This document shows, one piece after another, positions 17,297 to 25,721 of a DNA stretch of 64,000 nt. Under the pieces are notes generated by a model. The model was given only the letters and a program-made list of their open reading frames with translations. It made no database searches and was not told the origin of the DNA. The stretch is from G963665925 sp963678925 (GTDB lineage Bacteria; Bacillota; Clostridia; Peptostreptococcales; Acidaminobacteraceae). Made by a program: the position numbers and the translations under genes. Location of the stretch: assembly GCA_963678925.1 (NCBI GenBank), contig OY787533.1:4154001-4218000 (forward strand). The letters run 5' to 3'. The stretch's first letter is position 1. Each line of letters opens with the position of its first letter.

Positions 17297-19114
17297 TTAT
17301 GTTTTTTCTAAATCCATGATTTCAAGTGCCAATTGTATCTTTAGGCGGTCATAGTAGTTGTTCAGTGTGATTCCCAGGATTTCAGATATGCGTGATAGCC
17401 TGTAGTTCAAGGAGTTTCCATGGATGTGCAGGTGGTCCTTTGTGTGGGTCCAGCTGCCATTACTTCGAATATAGACACGGAGGGTTTCTAAAAAATCCCC
17501 TTTGGATTTGCGGTCGTAGCGAATCAGCTTGCCCAGTGTCCGCTCCAGGAATGCATCCAGAGACGCTCTGTCATTTTGTATGAGCAGGCTTTTGACTTCG
17601 AGGTCTTCAAAGAAAAGGTAGGGTTTTTCTTTTTTAATGCTGACCGTCAGGTGGAGGGCGTACTCAGCCTGTTCAAAGGCTTTCTTGAAGCCGGCGGTAT
17701 CCGTTATGATACTGCTGATACCAATTCTGAGTTCCTTGCTGCCGATGTGCTTGAGTACAGACTGCCTCAGTACAGCAAGTGATGACTCCAAGAAGTCGAT
17801 CAGCTCAAAGCGTTCCCGAATGGGACTTGTCTCCAGTATAAGAATGATGCGTCCTTTACGAATAACGGCCACAGAGCCTGGAAACTTTTCGAGCAGGGCT
17901 GTATTGAAGGACTTGTATGTATAGGTCAGCATACGCTTAAATTGCCGTTTTTTATCTTTGGCTAGGTGACTCTGGTCGAAGTCAATAATGCCGATACGGT
18001 GACTTTTTCCAAAATCAAAATTGTACTCCTGGGCACTTTTTATAATATATTCACTTTTTTGATTGAGTACAAGACCATCGAAGAAATCGCCTTTAATAGA
18101 CTGTTCCATGTCTGTAAGCTCGTAGTTTTTGAGAAGTTCAAGCGCCACAGTGGTTGTCGCCTTTTCAATGGCAATGAAATTGATTTCTGAAAGCTGTGAT
18201 TCCTTCCCGTGGACACAGATCCATCCCATGAGGTCGTTATTGACCATGATGGGGAAGGCGTGCAAATACATGTTTCCGAATTTGAGGGCATGATAGTAGG
18301 TCTTCCTTATGCTGACCAAGTTGCCTTGTGAGGGCATGGTGGTGTTTTCATAGCCAAGACTTGAATGATGCAGTATGTTGCAGAAGACATCAAGATAGTA
18401 GATCTCATGCTTGACGATTTCAGAGGCTGCGTCGAGAATGTTGCGTATGCTGTTGCCTCTCAAAACCATGTCTGTGAACTTGTTATGTATGTTTGTCGCG
18501 AACTGATACCGGTTGCGTTCTTCTTCAAGAAGCATATTGCTTCTTTCCAGTGCCTTGCGCTGGAATTTTTCATTTTCATGGCTTTGAGCGTTGATAATCG
18601 CGATGGTGGCCTGTATGGATATGGCCTCAAGGACCCTTGCATCTTCTTCATATAAGGATTCAATCCCCATGAAATTGTCAATGACTATTACGCCGATGCA
18701 TTCGTCCTTTGAAATTAGGGGACAGCATATGGACCCTTGAAGCGCACCGAGCCCAATATCATCGACAGGTAGAATGTTGTCTAGATTTGCCTGCCTTATG
18801 GTAGACATGAATTTTGAGATTTTCGCGGGCGTATCGAGAAAGAGGGTTTCCTTAAGCAGAAAGGCTGCACCCGTCATGGACTCGCCAGGCTTCAGGTGGA
18901 CTTTGTGGATGGTATCCTTGAAACCGACAGCAACCTTGGGTTCAAGGAGTTGGGTGGCGTCGTTGTATAGAAATATCACCCCGGTATCACCGCCAGGTAT
19001 TAGGGAAATGCATTCCTTGAGCAGGAAATCAAGAATGTAGTCGACATCCCTTGTGGAATTGAGCAGGCTGCTGGCCTTAAGAATACGATTGAGTTTGCCG
19101 GAAGAAATTGTCAT
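17297..19114 (-). CDS. GAF-domain PucR/CdaR-type transcriptional regulator
   Basis: This 605-residue soluble regulator has an N-terminal GAF domain (about 10-180), a short coiled coil, and a central segment about 200-330. A CdaR GGDEF-like region (about 355-490) precedes a C-terminal PucR-type helix-turn-helix (HTHKDHLHIHGNSLNYRLSRI). That last element is the signature of regulators of purine, sugar-acid and amino acid-derivative catabolism. It is divergently oriented to the amidohydrolase and AbgT transporter genes starting at 19272, with 157 bases between them, so it probably controls them. The start at 19114 has GAGGTGAAAAC upstream. The ligand is unknown. Confidence 0.85.
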   Translation of the reverse strand: MTISSGKLNRILKASSLLNSTRDVDYILDFLLKECISLIPGGDTGVIFLYNDATQLLEPKVAVGFKDTIHKVHLKPGESMTGAAFLLKETLFLDTPAKISKFMSTIRQANLDNILPVDDIGLGALQGSICCPLISKDECIGVIVIDNFMGIESLYEEDARVLEAISIQATIAIINAQSHENEKFQRKALERSNMLLEEERNRYQFATNIHNKFTDMVLRGNSIRNILDAASEIVKHEIYYLDVFCNILHHSSLGYENTTMPSQGNLVSIRKTYYHALKFGNMYLHAFPIMVNNDLMGWICVHGKESQLSEINFIAIEKATTTVALELLKNYELTDMEQSIKGDFFDGLVLNQKSEYIIKSAQEYNFDFGKSHRIGIIDFDQSHLAKDKKRQFKRMLTYTYKSFNTALLEKFPGSVAVIRKGRIILILETSPIRERFELIDFLESSLAVLRQSVLKHIGSKELRIGISSIITDTAGFKKAFEQAEYALHLTVSIKKEKPYLFFEDLEVKSLLIQNDRASLDAFLERTLGKLIRYDRKSKGDFLETLRVYIRSNGSWTHTKDHLHIHGNSLNYRLSRISEILGITLNNYYDRLKIQLALEIMDLEKT

Positions 19115-19271
19115 GTTTTCACCTCGTTTTAATAATTATAGATCTTACAACGAAAAAATACAAAAGATATTTGGGGTTAGCACCATAGTTGTTCAAGATA
19201 TATGGTGGTAGAATCTATGTTAATAGAAAATTCAAACAAATCACTGCATAAAAATAACCGTGGAGGGAAAA

Positions 19272-20450
19272 ATGAACGATACAATTCAAGAAAAGGCAAA
19301 TCAGATACAAGACGAACTTGTTCGCATACGCAGAGAAATACATTCAAACCCCGAGCTGGGACTTGAGGAGTTCAAAACAGCGGCACTGGTTGCCGGTAAG
19401 CTTGAAGAACTCGGTATGGATGTGAAAACCGGTGTTGGAGAAACAGGGGTTGTGGGGATTTTGAACGGCGCAGCATCTGGCAAGACACTGCTCATTCGTG
19501 CAGATATGGATTGTCTTGCCATGCAGGAGCTAAATGATGTTCCCTACAAGTCGCAGGTCGACGGACAGATGCACGCATGCGGACATGATGCCCATACGAC
19601 ATGGGTTTTGGGTGCGGCAATGATCTTAAGTGAAATGCGAGACCATTTCAAGGGTACCGTGAAGTTTGTATTCCAGCCAGCTGAGGAAGGCCAGGGGGGT
19701 GCAAACCGCATGATACAGGATGGTGTTCTAGAGAGTCCAAAGGTGGATGCGGCAATTGGTGCACATGTATGGCCCATTGTAGATGCCGGAAAAATTGGTG
19801 TCAAAAGAAATTCCATGATGGCTGCACCGGACATGTTCCATTTGACCATAAAGGGGCAGGGTGGACATGGTGCGGAACCGCATAACTGTATTGACCCGAT
19901 TTCAATAGGATGTCAGGTTTATTCGGCGCTTCAGACTATAGTGAGTCGAAAAATCAACCCAGTCGATTCGGCAGTCCTCTCGATTACACAGTTCAATGCT
20001 GGTTCGGCACACAATGTCATTCCAAATGAAGTCAAAATGAGTGGAACCGTAAGGACGCTGCTTCCTGAAACGAGGGACAATATGCCGAAAATGATGGAGA
20101 AGCTCATCAGCGGTATCGTAGAGGCAAATGGAGGATCCTATGATCTGGAATATACGCCCTATTATCCGCCGGTTATCAATGATCCTGAGATTACAGATTT
20201 GGTAAAACATGCGGCAAGTGAAGTGCTCGGTCGTGAAAATGTTGTAGAACTGCCTGTTCCAACAATGGGTGGGGAAGATTTTTCGTATTTCCAGCAGAAG
20301 GTGCCTGGCACGTTTTTCGTGGTTGGAACCAGAAATGAAGCAGCGGGACTGACAAACGCGCTTCACAATCCGTATTTTGACATAGATGAATCTATTTTGA
20401 GCAAGGCTTCGGCTGTGCTTTCACGGTGTGCGTTGGAATATTTGAAATAA
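19272..20450 (+). CDS. M20 family metallo-amidohydrolase (M20D)
   Basis: This 392-residue zinc enzyme of the hippurate/N-acyl-amino acid/aminobenzoyl-glutamate hydrolase group hydrolyses an amide bond to release an amino acid. Metal-ligand motifs are visible: HACGHDAHTTW (about 97-107), QPAEEGQGGA with the catalytic glutamate (about 133-142), and GGEDFSYF near 335. A dimerisation domain lies between. ATG 19272 follows GGAGGG. The next gene, 19 bases downstream, encodes an AbgT-type transporter. By analogy with the E. coli abg genes, a p-aminobenzoyl-glutamate-like substrate is plausible, but only one hydrolase subunit is present, so other acyl-amino acids fit too. Confidence 0.88.
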   Translation: MNDTIQEKANQIQDELVRIRREIHSNPELGLEEFKTAALVAGKLEELGMDVKTGVGETGVVGILNGAASGKTLLIRADMDCLAMQELNDVPYKSQVDGQMHACGHDAHTTWVLGAAMILSEMRDHFKGTVKFVFQPAEEGQGGANRMIQDGVLESPKVDAAIGAHVWPIVDAGKIGVKRNSMMAAPDMFHLTIKGQGGHGAEPHNCIDPISIGCQVYSALQTIVSRKINPVDSAVLSITQFNAGSAHNVIPNEVKMSGTVRTLLPETRDNMPKMMEKLISGIVEANGGSYDLEYTPYYPPVINDPEITDLVKHAASEVLGRENVVELPVPTMGGEDFSYFQQKVPGTFFVVGTRNEAAGLTNALHNPYFDIDESILSKASAVLSRCALEYLK

Positions 20451-20469
20451 GAGATTAAGGAGGGGTTGT

Positions 20470-22026
20470 ATGAGTGTATCACCACTAAAAAAGGATTATA
20501 AAAACGACGGGCCACAAAAGCCGACGACAAAGATTGATGTTTTTCTAAACTGGATTGAACGCGTCGGAAACAGGTTGCCAGAGCCACTTACACTATTTGT
20601 TTGGCTGGCGGCAGCAGCAATCATAATATCATTTATTGGTTCAATATCAGGCGTGTCTGCCATTCACCCGCTGACCGGTGAAAAAGTTCAGGTCGTAAAT
20701 CTTATGTCTAAGACGGGCATTCAGAAAATGCTTATGAATGCAGTATCGAACTTTTCATCATTTGCACCACTCGGACTCGTACTTGTAACAATTCTAGGCG
20801 TGGGTATTGCAGAAAAAACGGGCTTCTTCTCAGCACTTCTCAGGAAGAGTCTGGGGAATGTCAGAGGTGGCAAAATTGTCGCAATTGTCATTTTCACATC
20901 CATTATGGCAAATGCCGCAGCAGATACAGGCTTTATCGTTATGCCGCCGCTTGCAGCCATGCTCTTTGCTGCTGTCGGCATGAATCCGATTGTCGGCATG
21001 ATGGCAGCCTATGCCGCCGTAGCGGGTGGTTTTAGTGCTAATCTGCTCGTAAACTCGCTGGATGTTCTGATTGTAGGCTTTACGCAGTCTGCGGCTGAAC
21101 TGATTAATCCAGATTTTATCGTAAGCCCTGCAAGCAACTGGTACTTCCTGGTGGCCTCAACATTTACATTGACCTTAACCGCCACATGGGTAACCGTAAA
21201 GATTGTTGCACCGCGTATGGGCCTTGGTGACTATCAGGTTGAACAAATGGAAGAGGTAACACCTGAAGAAGTCAAGGGTCTTAAGGCAGCAGGGATTGCA
21301 ACATTCGTATTCTTTGCAGTCTGTCTTCTAATGGCAATTCCAGAGAACGGTCTTCTAAGAGAACCAGAAACAGGCTCCCTGCTTTCATTCAGCTCACCGC
21401 TGATGAAGGGTCTGGTTGCACTTATCACGCTTTTATTCTTCATTCCTGGTTATACTTATGGTAAAGTTTCAGGCAAGATCAAAAGCGACAAAGATGTGAC
21501 TGCAATGCTGGGTGAAGCCATGTCTGAAATGGGTCCTTACATAGTTCTGGCATTTGTCATTGCGCAGTTCATCAATTATTTCAACTGGTCCAATCTGGGC
21601 ATCATCATGGCTATAAAAGGTGCGGACTTCCTGAAGAGCCTTGGAGCACCAACACCAGTCCTCCTGATTCTCTTCGTTGTCATTTCGTCATTCATAAATC
21701 TGTTTGTCGGAAGTGCGTCAGCCAAGTGGGCAATTCTGAGTCCGATTTTCGTACCTATGTTCATGCTTCTTGGTTTTCATCCGGCGCTGACACAGATGGC
21801 TTACAGAATTGGTGACTCAATCACAAATGTCATCACACCACTACTGCCATATTTTGCAATCCTCGTTGCATTTGCAAAAAAATACGACAAGAACATTGGT
21901 ATGGGTACGCTGATTGCAAACATGCTGCCATACTCAATCGCATTCTTTGTAATCTGGTCCATTCAGCTTATATGCTGGTATTTCCTGAACTTGCCGCTGG
22001 GACCTGCATCGCCACTGATGATGTAA
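20470..22026 (+). CDS. AbgT family transporter
   Basis: This 518-residue polytopic membrane protein belongs to the AbgT family (p-aminobenzoyl-glutamate/antimetabolite transporters). It has about a dozen hydrophobic segments and family patterns such as NRLPEPLTLFVW near residue 36, and NAAADTGFIVMPPL and FVGSASAKWAILSPIF further on. Family proteins act as substrate importers or drug exporters. ATG 20470 follows AGGAGGGG, 19 bases after the amidohydrolase gene, so the pair forms a transport-and-hydrolysis unit. It is followed by a terminator at 22088. Confidence 0.92.
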   Translation: MSVSPLKKDYKNDGPQKPTTKIDVFLNWIERVGNRLPEPLTLFVWLAAAAIIISFIGSISGVSAIHPLTGEKVQVVNLMSKTGIQKMLMNAVSNFSSFAPLGLVLVTILGVGIAEKTGFFSALLRKSLGNVRGGKIVAIVIFTSIMANAAADTGFIVMPPLAAMLFAAVGMNPIVGMMAAYAAVAGGFSANLLVNSLDVLIVGFTQSAAELINPDFIVSPASNWYFLVASTFTLTLTATWVTVKIVAPRMGLGDYQVEQMEEVTPEEVKGLKAAGIATFVFFAVCLLMAIPENGLLREPETGSLLSFSSPLMKGLVALITLLFFIPGYTYGKVSGKIKSDKDVTAMLGEAMSEMGPYIVLAFVIAQFINYFNWSNLGIIMAIKGADFLKSLGAPTPVLLILFVVISSFINLFVGSASAKWAILSPIFVPMFMLLGFHPALTQMAYRIGDSITNVITPLLPYFAILVAFAKKYDKNIGMGTLIANMLPYSIAFFVIWSIQLICWYFLNLPLGPASPLMM

Positions 22027-22087
22027 AGGCTGCAAGTCAAGTTTGGATATGTTTTAAATTGATTTCTGTCGCTTAAGTCGACAAATA

Positions 22088-22117
22088 GGGCTGTGCTTTA
22101 TGCACAGCTCTTTTTTT
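22088..22117 (+). terminator. Terminator after the AbgT gene
   Basis: GGGCTGTGC (22088-22096) pairs with GCACAGCTC (22102-22110) and is followed by seven T. It separates the amidohydrolase/AbgT unit from the sigma-54 activator gene. Confidence 0.85.
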
Positions 22118-22177
22118 GAAATAAAGGACATTAGGTCATGCATGTTGAATAAGGGTAGTCAGTACAGGAGGAAAAGT

Positions 22178-23821
22178 ATGCCTTTAATCGACCTTATAAT
22201 CATTACGGATGACGATAATACAATAGCAGATTTCAAGTACTTTGGAAGTGATGAGGCTTGGTTTGCTTCCATTCAAGCAGGTTTGACCTGCAAGGAGCCC
22301 CTGAATGCGCTCATAGGTTCAGTGGGCACAAAAGAGCGTGCTCCAGGTATCGTGGAACTCGGCAGCAAACTGTTCGGTTATGAAAAAGTGGAGTTTGACG
22401 GCCGGCAGTATCATCTGTTAAGCAGGTCCGCGGTTCTGAAGGAGCTGTTTCAGGAAACACTGGAAAAGGTTAATGAAGGTGTCCAGATTTATGACAAGAA
22501 CGGATACTTCCTCTACAGCAATCTTGCCAGTCAGAAGCTTGGAGAGTATGAGAAGGATGATTTCACAGGACGGCACCTGCTGGATATTTATGACCTTACT
22601 GAAGAAATCAGTACAACACTTTCCGTACTGCGAACAAATACACCGGTGCTTAATCGCTGTGATATTTTTAAGAAACGTGACGGTAAAGAGCTGATCACAA
22701 TCAATTCGGGGTATCCACTGGTCATTGACGGCAAGCTGTTTGGCGCGGTGAGTTTTGAAGGGGACTTGACGCTGATAAACAATTTGAAAAATAAATCCTT
22801 TAGTCTGGAAGCCTTTATTCGCAACGAACAGCCTTATTTGGAAAAGAAGGGGTTTGAATTTGAAGATATTGTGCATCAGTCAAAAGAGATGGAAACTTTG
22901 ATTAACTTTGCAAAAAAAATATCTCTTAATGACACCAATATTCTTATTACTGGGGAAACGGGCACTGGCAAAGAGCTTTTTGCACAGAGCATTCATAATT
23001 ATAGCCCTAGGCGCGATCAACCCTTTGTAGACATAAACTGTGGTGCTGTGCCTAGTAATTTGGTAGAAAGTGTGTTTTTTGGCACGGAAAAAGGCGCCTT
23101 TACCGGAAGTGTGTCAAAGAAGGGACTTCTTGAAATTGCAGATGGCGGAACCCTCTTTCTTGATGAAGTGAACTCAATGAGTCTGGACATGCAGGCAAAA
23201 CTCCTGCGCGCTTTGCAGGAAAACAGATTCCAGAGAATCGGCGGCAATGATTATGTCAGCTGCAACATTCGAATTATCGCTGCCTCCAATGAAGACTTAA
23301 GGCAGCTGTCCTCGGAAAACCTCTTTAGAAAAGACCTTTATTACAGACTCTCGTCCCTTTCACTGGATGTACCGCCGCTCAGAGAAAGAAGAACGGACAT
23401 ACAGCTTCTTCTCAACCACTTTATCGTTGAATTGGGCCGTAAATACGGCAAAAGAAAGCTGGAGTACACAAAGAGCTTCAGACGAACCCTTGAAGGTCAT
23501 GATTGGCCGGGGAACATTCGGGAACTGCAGCATGCCGTTGAGTATGCTATCAATCATATGGCAGAAGCATCAAATATCCTGACTGCGGATGATTTGCCGG
23601 ATTACTTTTTAGAAAGACGGGGCATTGAACTCAAGCAGGAGAAGACGGAAATCACCATAGCTGTCGATGCAGAGAAAACACTTCAGGAGCAGCTGGATGT
23701 TTTTGAAGAAAAAATCATCCGTCAGGCTTTAAGCGATCATTTGGGGAATGTGACAAAAGCTGCAGAGAGTCTGGGCTTAAGCAGGCAAAGTCTGCAATAT
23801 AGAATGAAAAAATTCAAATAA
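22178..23821 (+). CDS. Sigma-54-dependent activator (PAS, AAA+, Fis-type HTH)
   Basis: This 547-residue enhancer-binding protein has an N-terminal segment of unknown type (1-85), a PAS sensor (about 90-210), and a sigma-54 AAA+ domain. Walker A GETGTGKE is at 259-266, a GAFTGS loop at 306-311, and Walker B follows as GTLFLDEV. A Fis-type helix-turn-helix ends the protein (LGNVTKAAESLGLSRQSLQYRMK). The usual sigma-54 contact loop is GAFTGA; here the last residue is serine. ATG 22178 follows AGGAGG at 22166-22171. It is directly upstream of three palindromes and a sigma-54 promoter, so it very likely activates the BCCT/lyase operon. Confidence 0.93.
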   Translation: MPLIDLIIITDDDNTIADFKYFGSDEAWFASIQAGLTCKEPLNALIGSVGTKERAPGIVELGSKLFGYEKVEFDGRQYHLLSRSAVLKELFQETLEKVNEGVQIYDKNGYFLYSNLASQKLGEYEKDDFTGRHLLDIYDLTEEISTTLSVLRTNTPVLNRCDIFKKRDGKELITINSGYPLVIDGKLFGAVSFEGDLTLINNLKNKSFSLEAFIRNEQPYLEKKGFEFEDIVHQSKEMETLINFAKKISLNDTNILITGETGTGKELFAQSIHNYSPRRDQPFVDINCGAVPSNLVESVFFGTEKGAFTGSVSKKGLLEIADGGTLFLDEVNSMSLDMQAKLLRALQENRFQRIGGNDYVSCNIRIIAASNEDLRQLSSENLFRKDLYYRLSSLSLDVPPLRERRTDIQLLLNHFIVELGRKYGKRKLEYTKSFRRTLEGHDWPGNIRELQHAVEYAINHMAEASNILTADDLPDYFLERRGIELKQEKTEITIAVDAEKTLQEQLDVFEEKIIRQALSDHLGNVTKAAESLGLSRQSLQYRMKKFK

Positions 23822-23822
23822 G

Positions 23823-23839
23823 TGCAAAATAATTTTGCA
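23823..23839. promoter_or_regulatory. Palindromic activator site 1
   Basis: TGCAAAATAATTTTGCA is a perfect 17-base palindrome centred on 23831, starting two bases after the stop codon of the activator gene. It is the first of three related sites before the sigma-54 promoter. Confidence 0.75.
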
Positions 23840-23853
23840 GTTAAAGAAAAAAG

Positions 23854-23870
23854 TGCAAAATTATTTTGCG
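23854..23870. promoter_or_regulatory. Palindromic activator site 2
   Basis: TGCAAAATTATTTTGCG has a perfect 15-base core GCAAAATTATTTTGC centred on 23862, 31 bases (three helical turns) after the centre of site 1. Confidence 0.75.
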
Positions 23871-23909
23871 ATAAATGTTATATAATTACATATACTTAAG
23901 ATTTTATCT

Positions 23910-23938
23910 ACAAACCGCAAAATTATTTTGCGGTTTGT
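23910..23938. promoter_or_regulatory. Palindromic activator site 3 (extended)
   Basis: The same core GCAAAATTATTTTGC is centred on 23924, 62 bases (six turns) after site 2. Here the symmetry extends to perfect 14-base arms (ACAAACCGCAAAAT and its complement). The extended form could also fold in RNA and help end the activator transcript, although the T-run after it is weak. Confidence 0.7.
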
Positions 23939-24062
23939 ATTGTTTTGAATATTCAAAATAATGAATACTGAGCGTACTGAATATTCCTAAATAGAAATCA
24001 AGACGTGTATTACCAATGGTTTCGGAGTGGATTTTGTGAAAAATTAGATGGCGAAAACAGAA

Positions 24063-24079
24063 TTGGCTTCATTATTGCA
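24063..24079 (+). promoter_or_regulatory. Sigma-54 (-24/-12) promoter for the BCCT/lyase operon
   Basis: TTGGCTTCATTATTGCA matches the consensus TTGGCAC-N5-TTGCA, with GG at 24065-24066 and GC at 24077-24078 exactly ten bases apart. Transcription should start near 24090, about 47 bases before the transporter ATG. The three palindromes lie about 141-234 bases upstream of the -24 element, a normal distance for activator binding with DNA looping. Confidence 0.8.
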
Positions 24080-24136
24080 ATATAAGTAAGCGAACATATG
24101 CATATGGGGGAATAATGAAATCATAAGGAGGTTATT

Positions 24137-25708
24137 ATGTCAGTAGAATCGTCACTGAGCAAGTCCGCACTCAAAAAGAAAGGGATACGTATGGGCGTTT
24201 TCCTACCATCGTTTCTTGTAGTGGGCGGATCCGCATTACTTGGAATCTTTAACAACGAAATGCTTTCAGAAGTCGCAATGAACAATTTTCTTTTCTCACT
24301 TAGAAATCTTGGGTGGCTTTATCAAATCATATCCATTGTTGCCTTGTTCTTCGCAGCATATATGACGTTTTCAAAGCTTGGGAGAATCCGCTTTGGAGGA
24401 AAAGACGCAAAACCCAACTATCCCTTCATGGCATGGTTTGCAATGGCACTGACTGGCGGTATAGCAACTGGGGTTGTTACATATGGCACAAATGAACCAA
24501 TTATCTATTTTGGAAATATATATGGTGAAATTACGCAGTTGGGAATTGAACCTGGAAGCATGGAAGCCGCCATATTTGCTATAGGCAGATGCTTTTACAA
24601 CTGGAGCTTCATTCCATATGCAATGTACTCGATTTGCGGACTTGTAATTGCCTATGTCTATTTCAACAAGAAACAGGCCCTTTCAGTAACAGCATCCCTG
24701 GTACCGCTTTTCGGTGAGAAAGTAACCAAGGTCATTTGGGCCAATATCATTGATACACTTTCACTGTTGGCAATTGCGCTGGGACTTGCCTCATCGCTTG
24801 GTGCGGGCCTTGCACTTGTCGGGTCTGGCTTCGAAACAGCCTATGGCATAAAACAGGGACCTATTCTGTGGCTGGTTCTGGTAGCCGTCATAACGGCAAC
24901 ATTTACCATTTCCTCTCTTGCAGGCATTGACAAGGGCATACGAAAGCTTTCAGACATCAATGCGAAAGTCTTTTATGTTCTGTTGGGTCTACTCATAATT
25001 GTTGGACCAACTGTTTATATGCTACGACTTTCCACTGCAGGTATGGCACTATGGCTCCAAAACTTCTGGGGATGGGGTCTTGATCCAATCGACATGGGCG
25101 GTGAAGCACTTGTCATGTGGTGGACGCTCTACGACTGGGCAATTTGGGTAGCCTATGCACCGCTGATGGGCATATTCCTGGCTGTTATTTCATATGGCAG
25201 AACCATTCGAGAGTTCATGCTGATCAACTGGATCATGCCTTCCGTATTCGGTCTTTTATGGTTCGGCGTTTGGGGTTCTACAGCAATTCTATGGCAGCAA
25301 ACCGGAGAACTTGATTTGATAAGTACCATTACGGAAACAGGTGCGGTGGCTGGTCTGTGGGCATTTCTACAGCATATGCCGCTAGGGATGGTCTTTATTC
25401 CAATTGTTATGATTACACTGATCCTTTCCTTCTCAACAGCAGCAGATTCAATGACCCGTACTATTGCTAGCCTATGTACAAAAAACATTGAGTACAATGA
25501 AGAGCCACCAAGATGGCAAAAGCTTCTTTGGGGACTTTCCATTGGTTCGATTGCCTATTTCATGGTTGCTTTCGCAGGTGGGGAGCAGGGTGTTGACGGC
25601 GTTAAATATCTGGCTGCAGCGGGAGGCTCCATTGTCCTCTTCGTATTCATACTGCAGGTGGCGTCGGGCATTAAGGTATTCCTAATTGACAAGGTAGAAG
25701 AACTATAG
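24137..25708 (+). CDS. BCCT family transporter (betaine/carnitine/choline type)
   Basis: This 523-residue protein has about twelve hydrophobic segments and clear BCCT signatures, including GIATGVVTYGTNEP near residue 112 and ISYGRTIREF. The helix that forms the aromatic cation cage reads WTLYDWAIWVAYAPL from W329. Compared with the BetP sequence as I remember it (WTVFYWAWWISWSPF), two cage tryptophans are replaced by I336 and Y340, while W334 and W337 remain. This suggests a betaine that is not glycine betaine. ATG 24137 follows AAGGAGG. It is the first gene behind the sigma-54 promoter and 13 bases from the lyase gene. Confidence 0.92.
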   Translation: MSVESSLSKSALKKKGIRMGVFLPSFLVVGGSALLGIFNNEMLSEVAMNNFLFSLRNLGWLYQIISIVALFFAAYMTFSKLGRIRFGGKDAKPNYPFMAWFAMALTGGIATGVVTYGTNEPIIYFGNIYGEITQLGIEPGSMEAAIFAIGRCFYNWSFIPYAMYSICGLVIAYVYFNKKQALSVTASLVPLFGEKVTKVIWANIIDTLSLLAIALGLASSLGAGLALVGSGFETAYGIKQGPILWLVLVAVITATFTISSLAGIDKGIRKLSDINAKVFYVLLGLLIIVGPTVYMLRLSTAGMALWLQNFWGWGLDPIDMGGEALVMWWTLYDWAIWVAYAPLMGIFLAVISYGRTIREFMLINWIMPSVFGLLWFGVWGSTAILWQQTGELDLISTITETGAVAGLWAFLQHMPLGMVFIPIVMITLILSFSTAADSMTRTIASLCTKNIEYNEEPPRWQKLLWGLSIGSIAYFMVAFAGGEQGVDGVKYLAAAGGSIVLFVFILQVASGIKVFLIDKVEEL

Positions 25709-25721
25709 TTTGGAGGCAAGT

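Noticed and set aside
19902..20366. 154-codon frame on the minus strand inside the M20 amidohydrolase gene
   Set aside because: It is antisense to conserved metal-ligand motifs and shows no protein-like features of its own.
22418..22876. 152-codon frame on the minus strand inside the sigma-54 activator gene
   Set aside because: It is antisense to the PAS region, with no ribosome site and low-complexity hydrophobic composition.
23910..23938. Third palindrome read only as a terminator of the activator gene
   Set aside because: The T-run after it is weak, and its core repeats the two preceding palindromes at helical spacing, so an operator role explains more. A secondary role in termination is not excluded.
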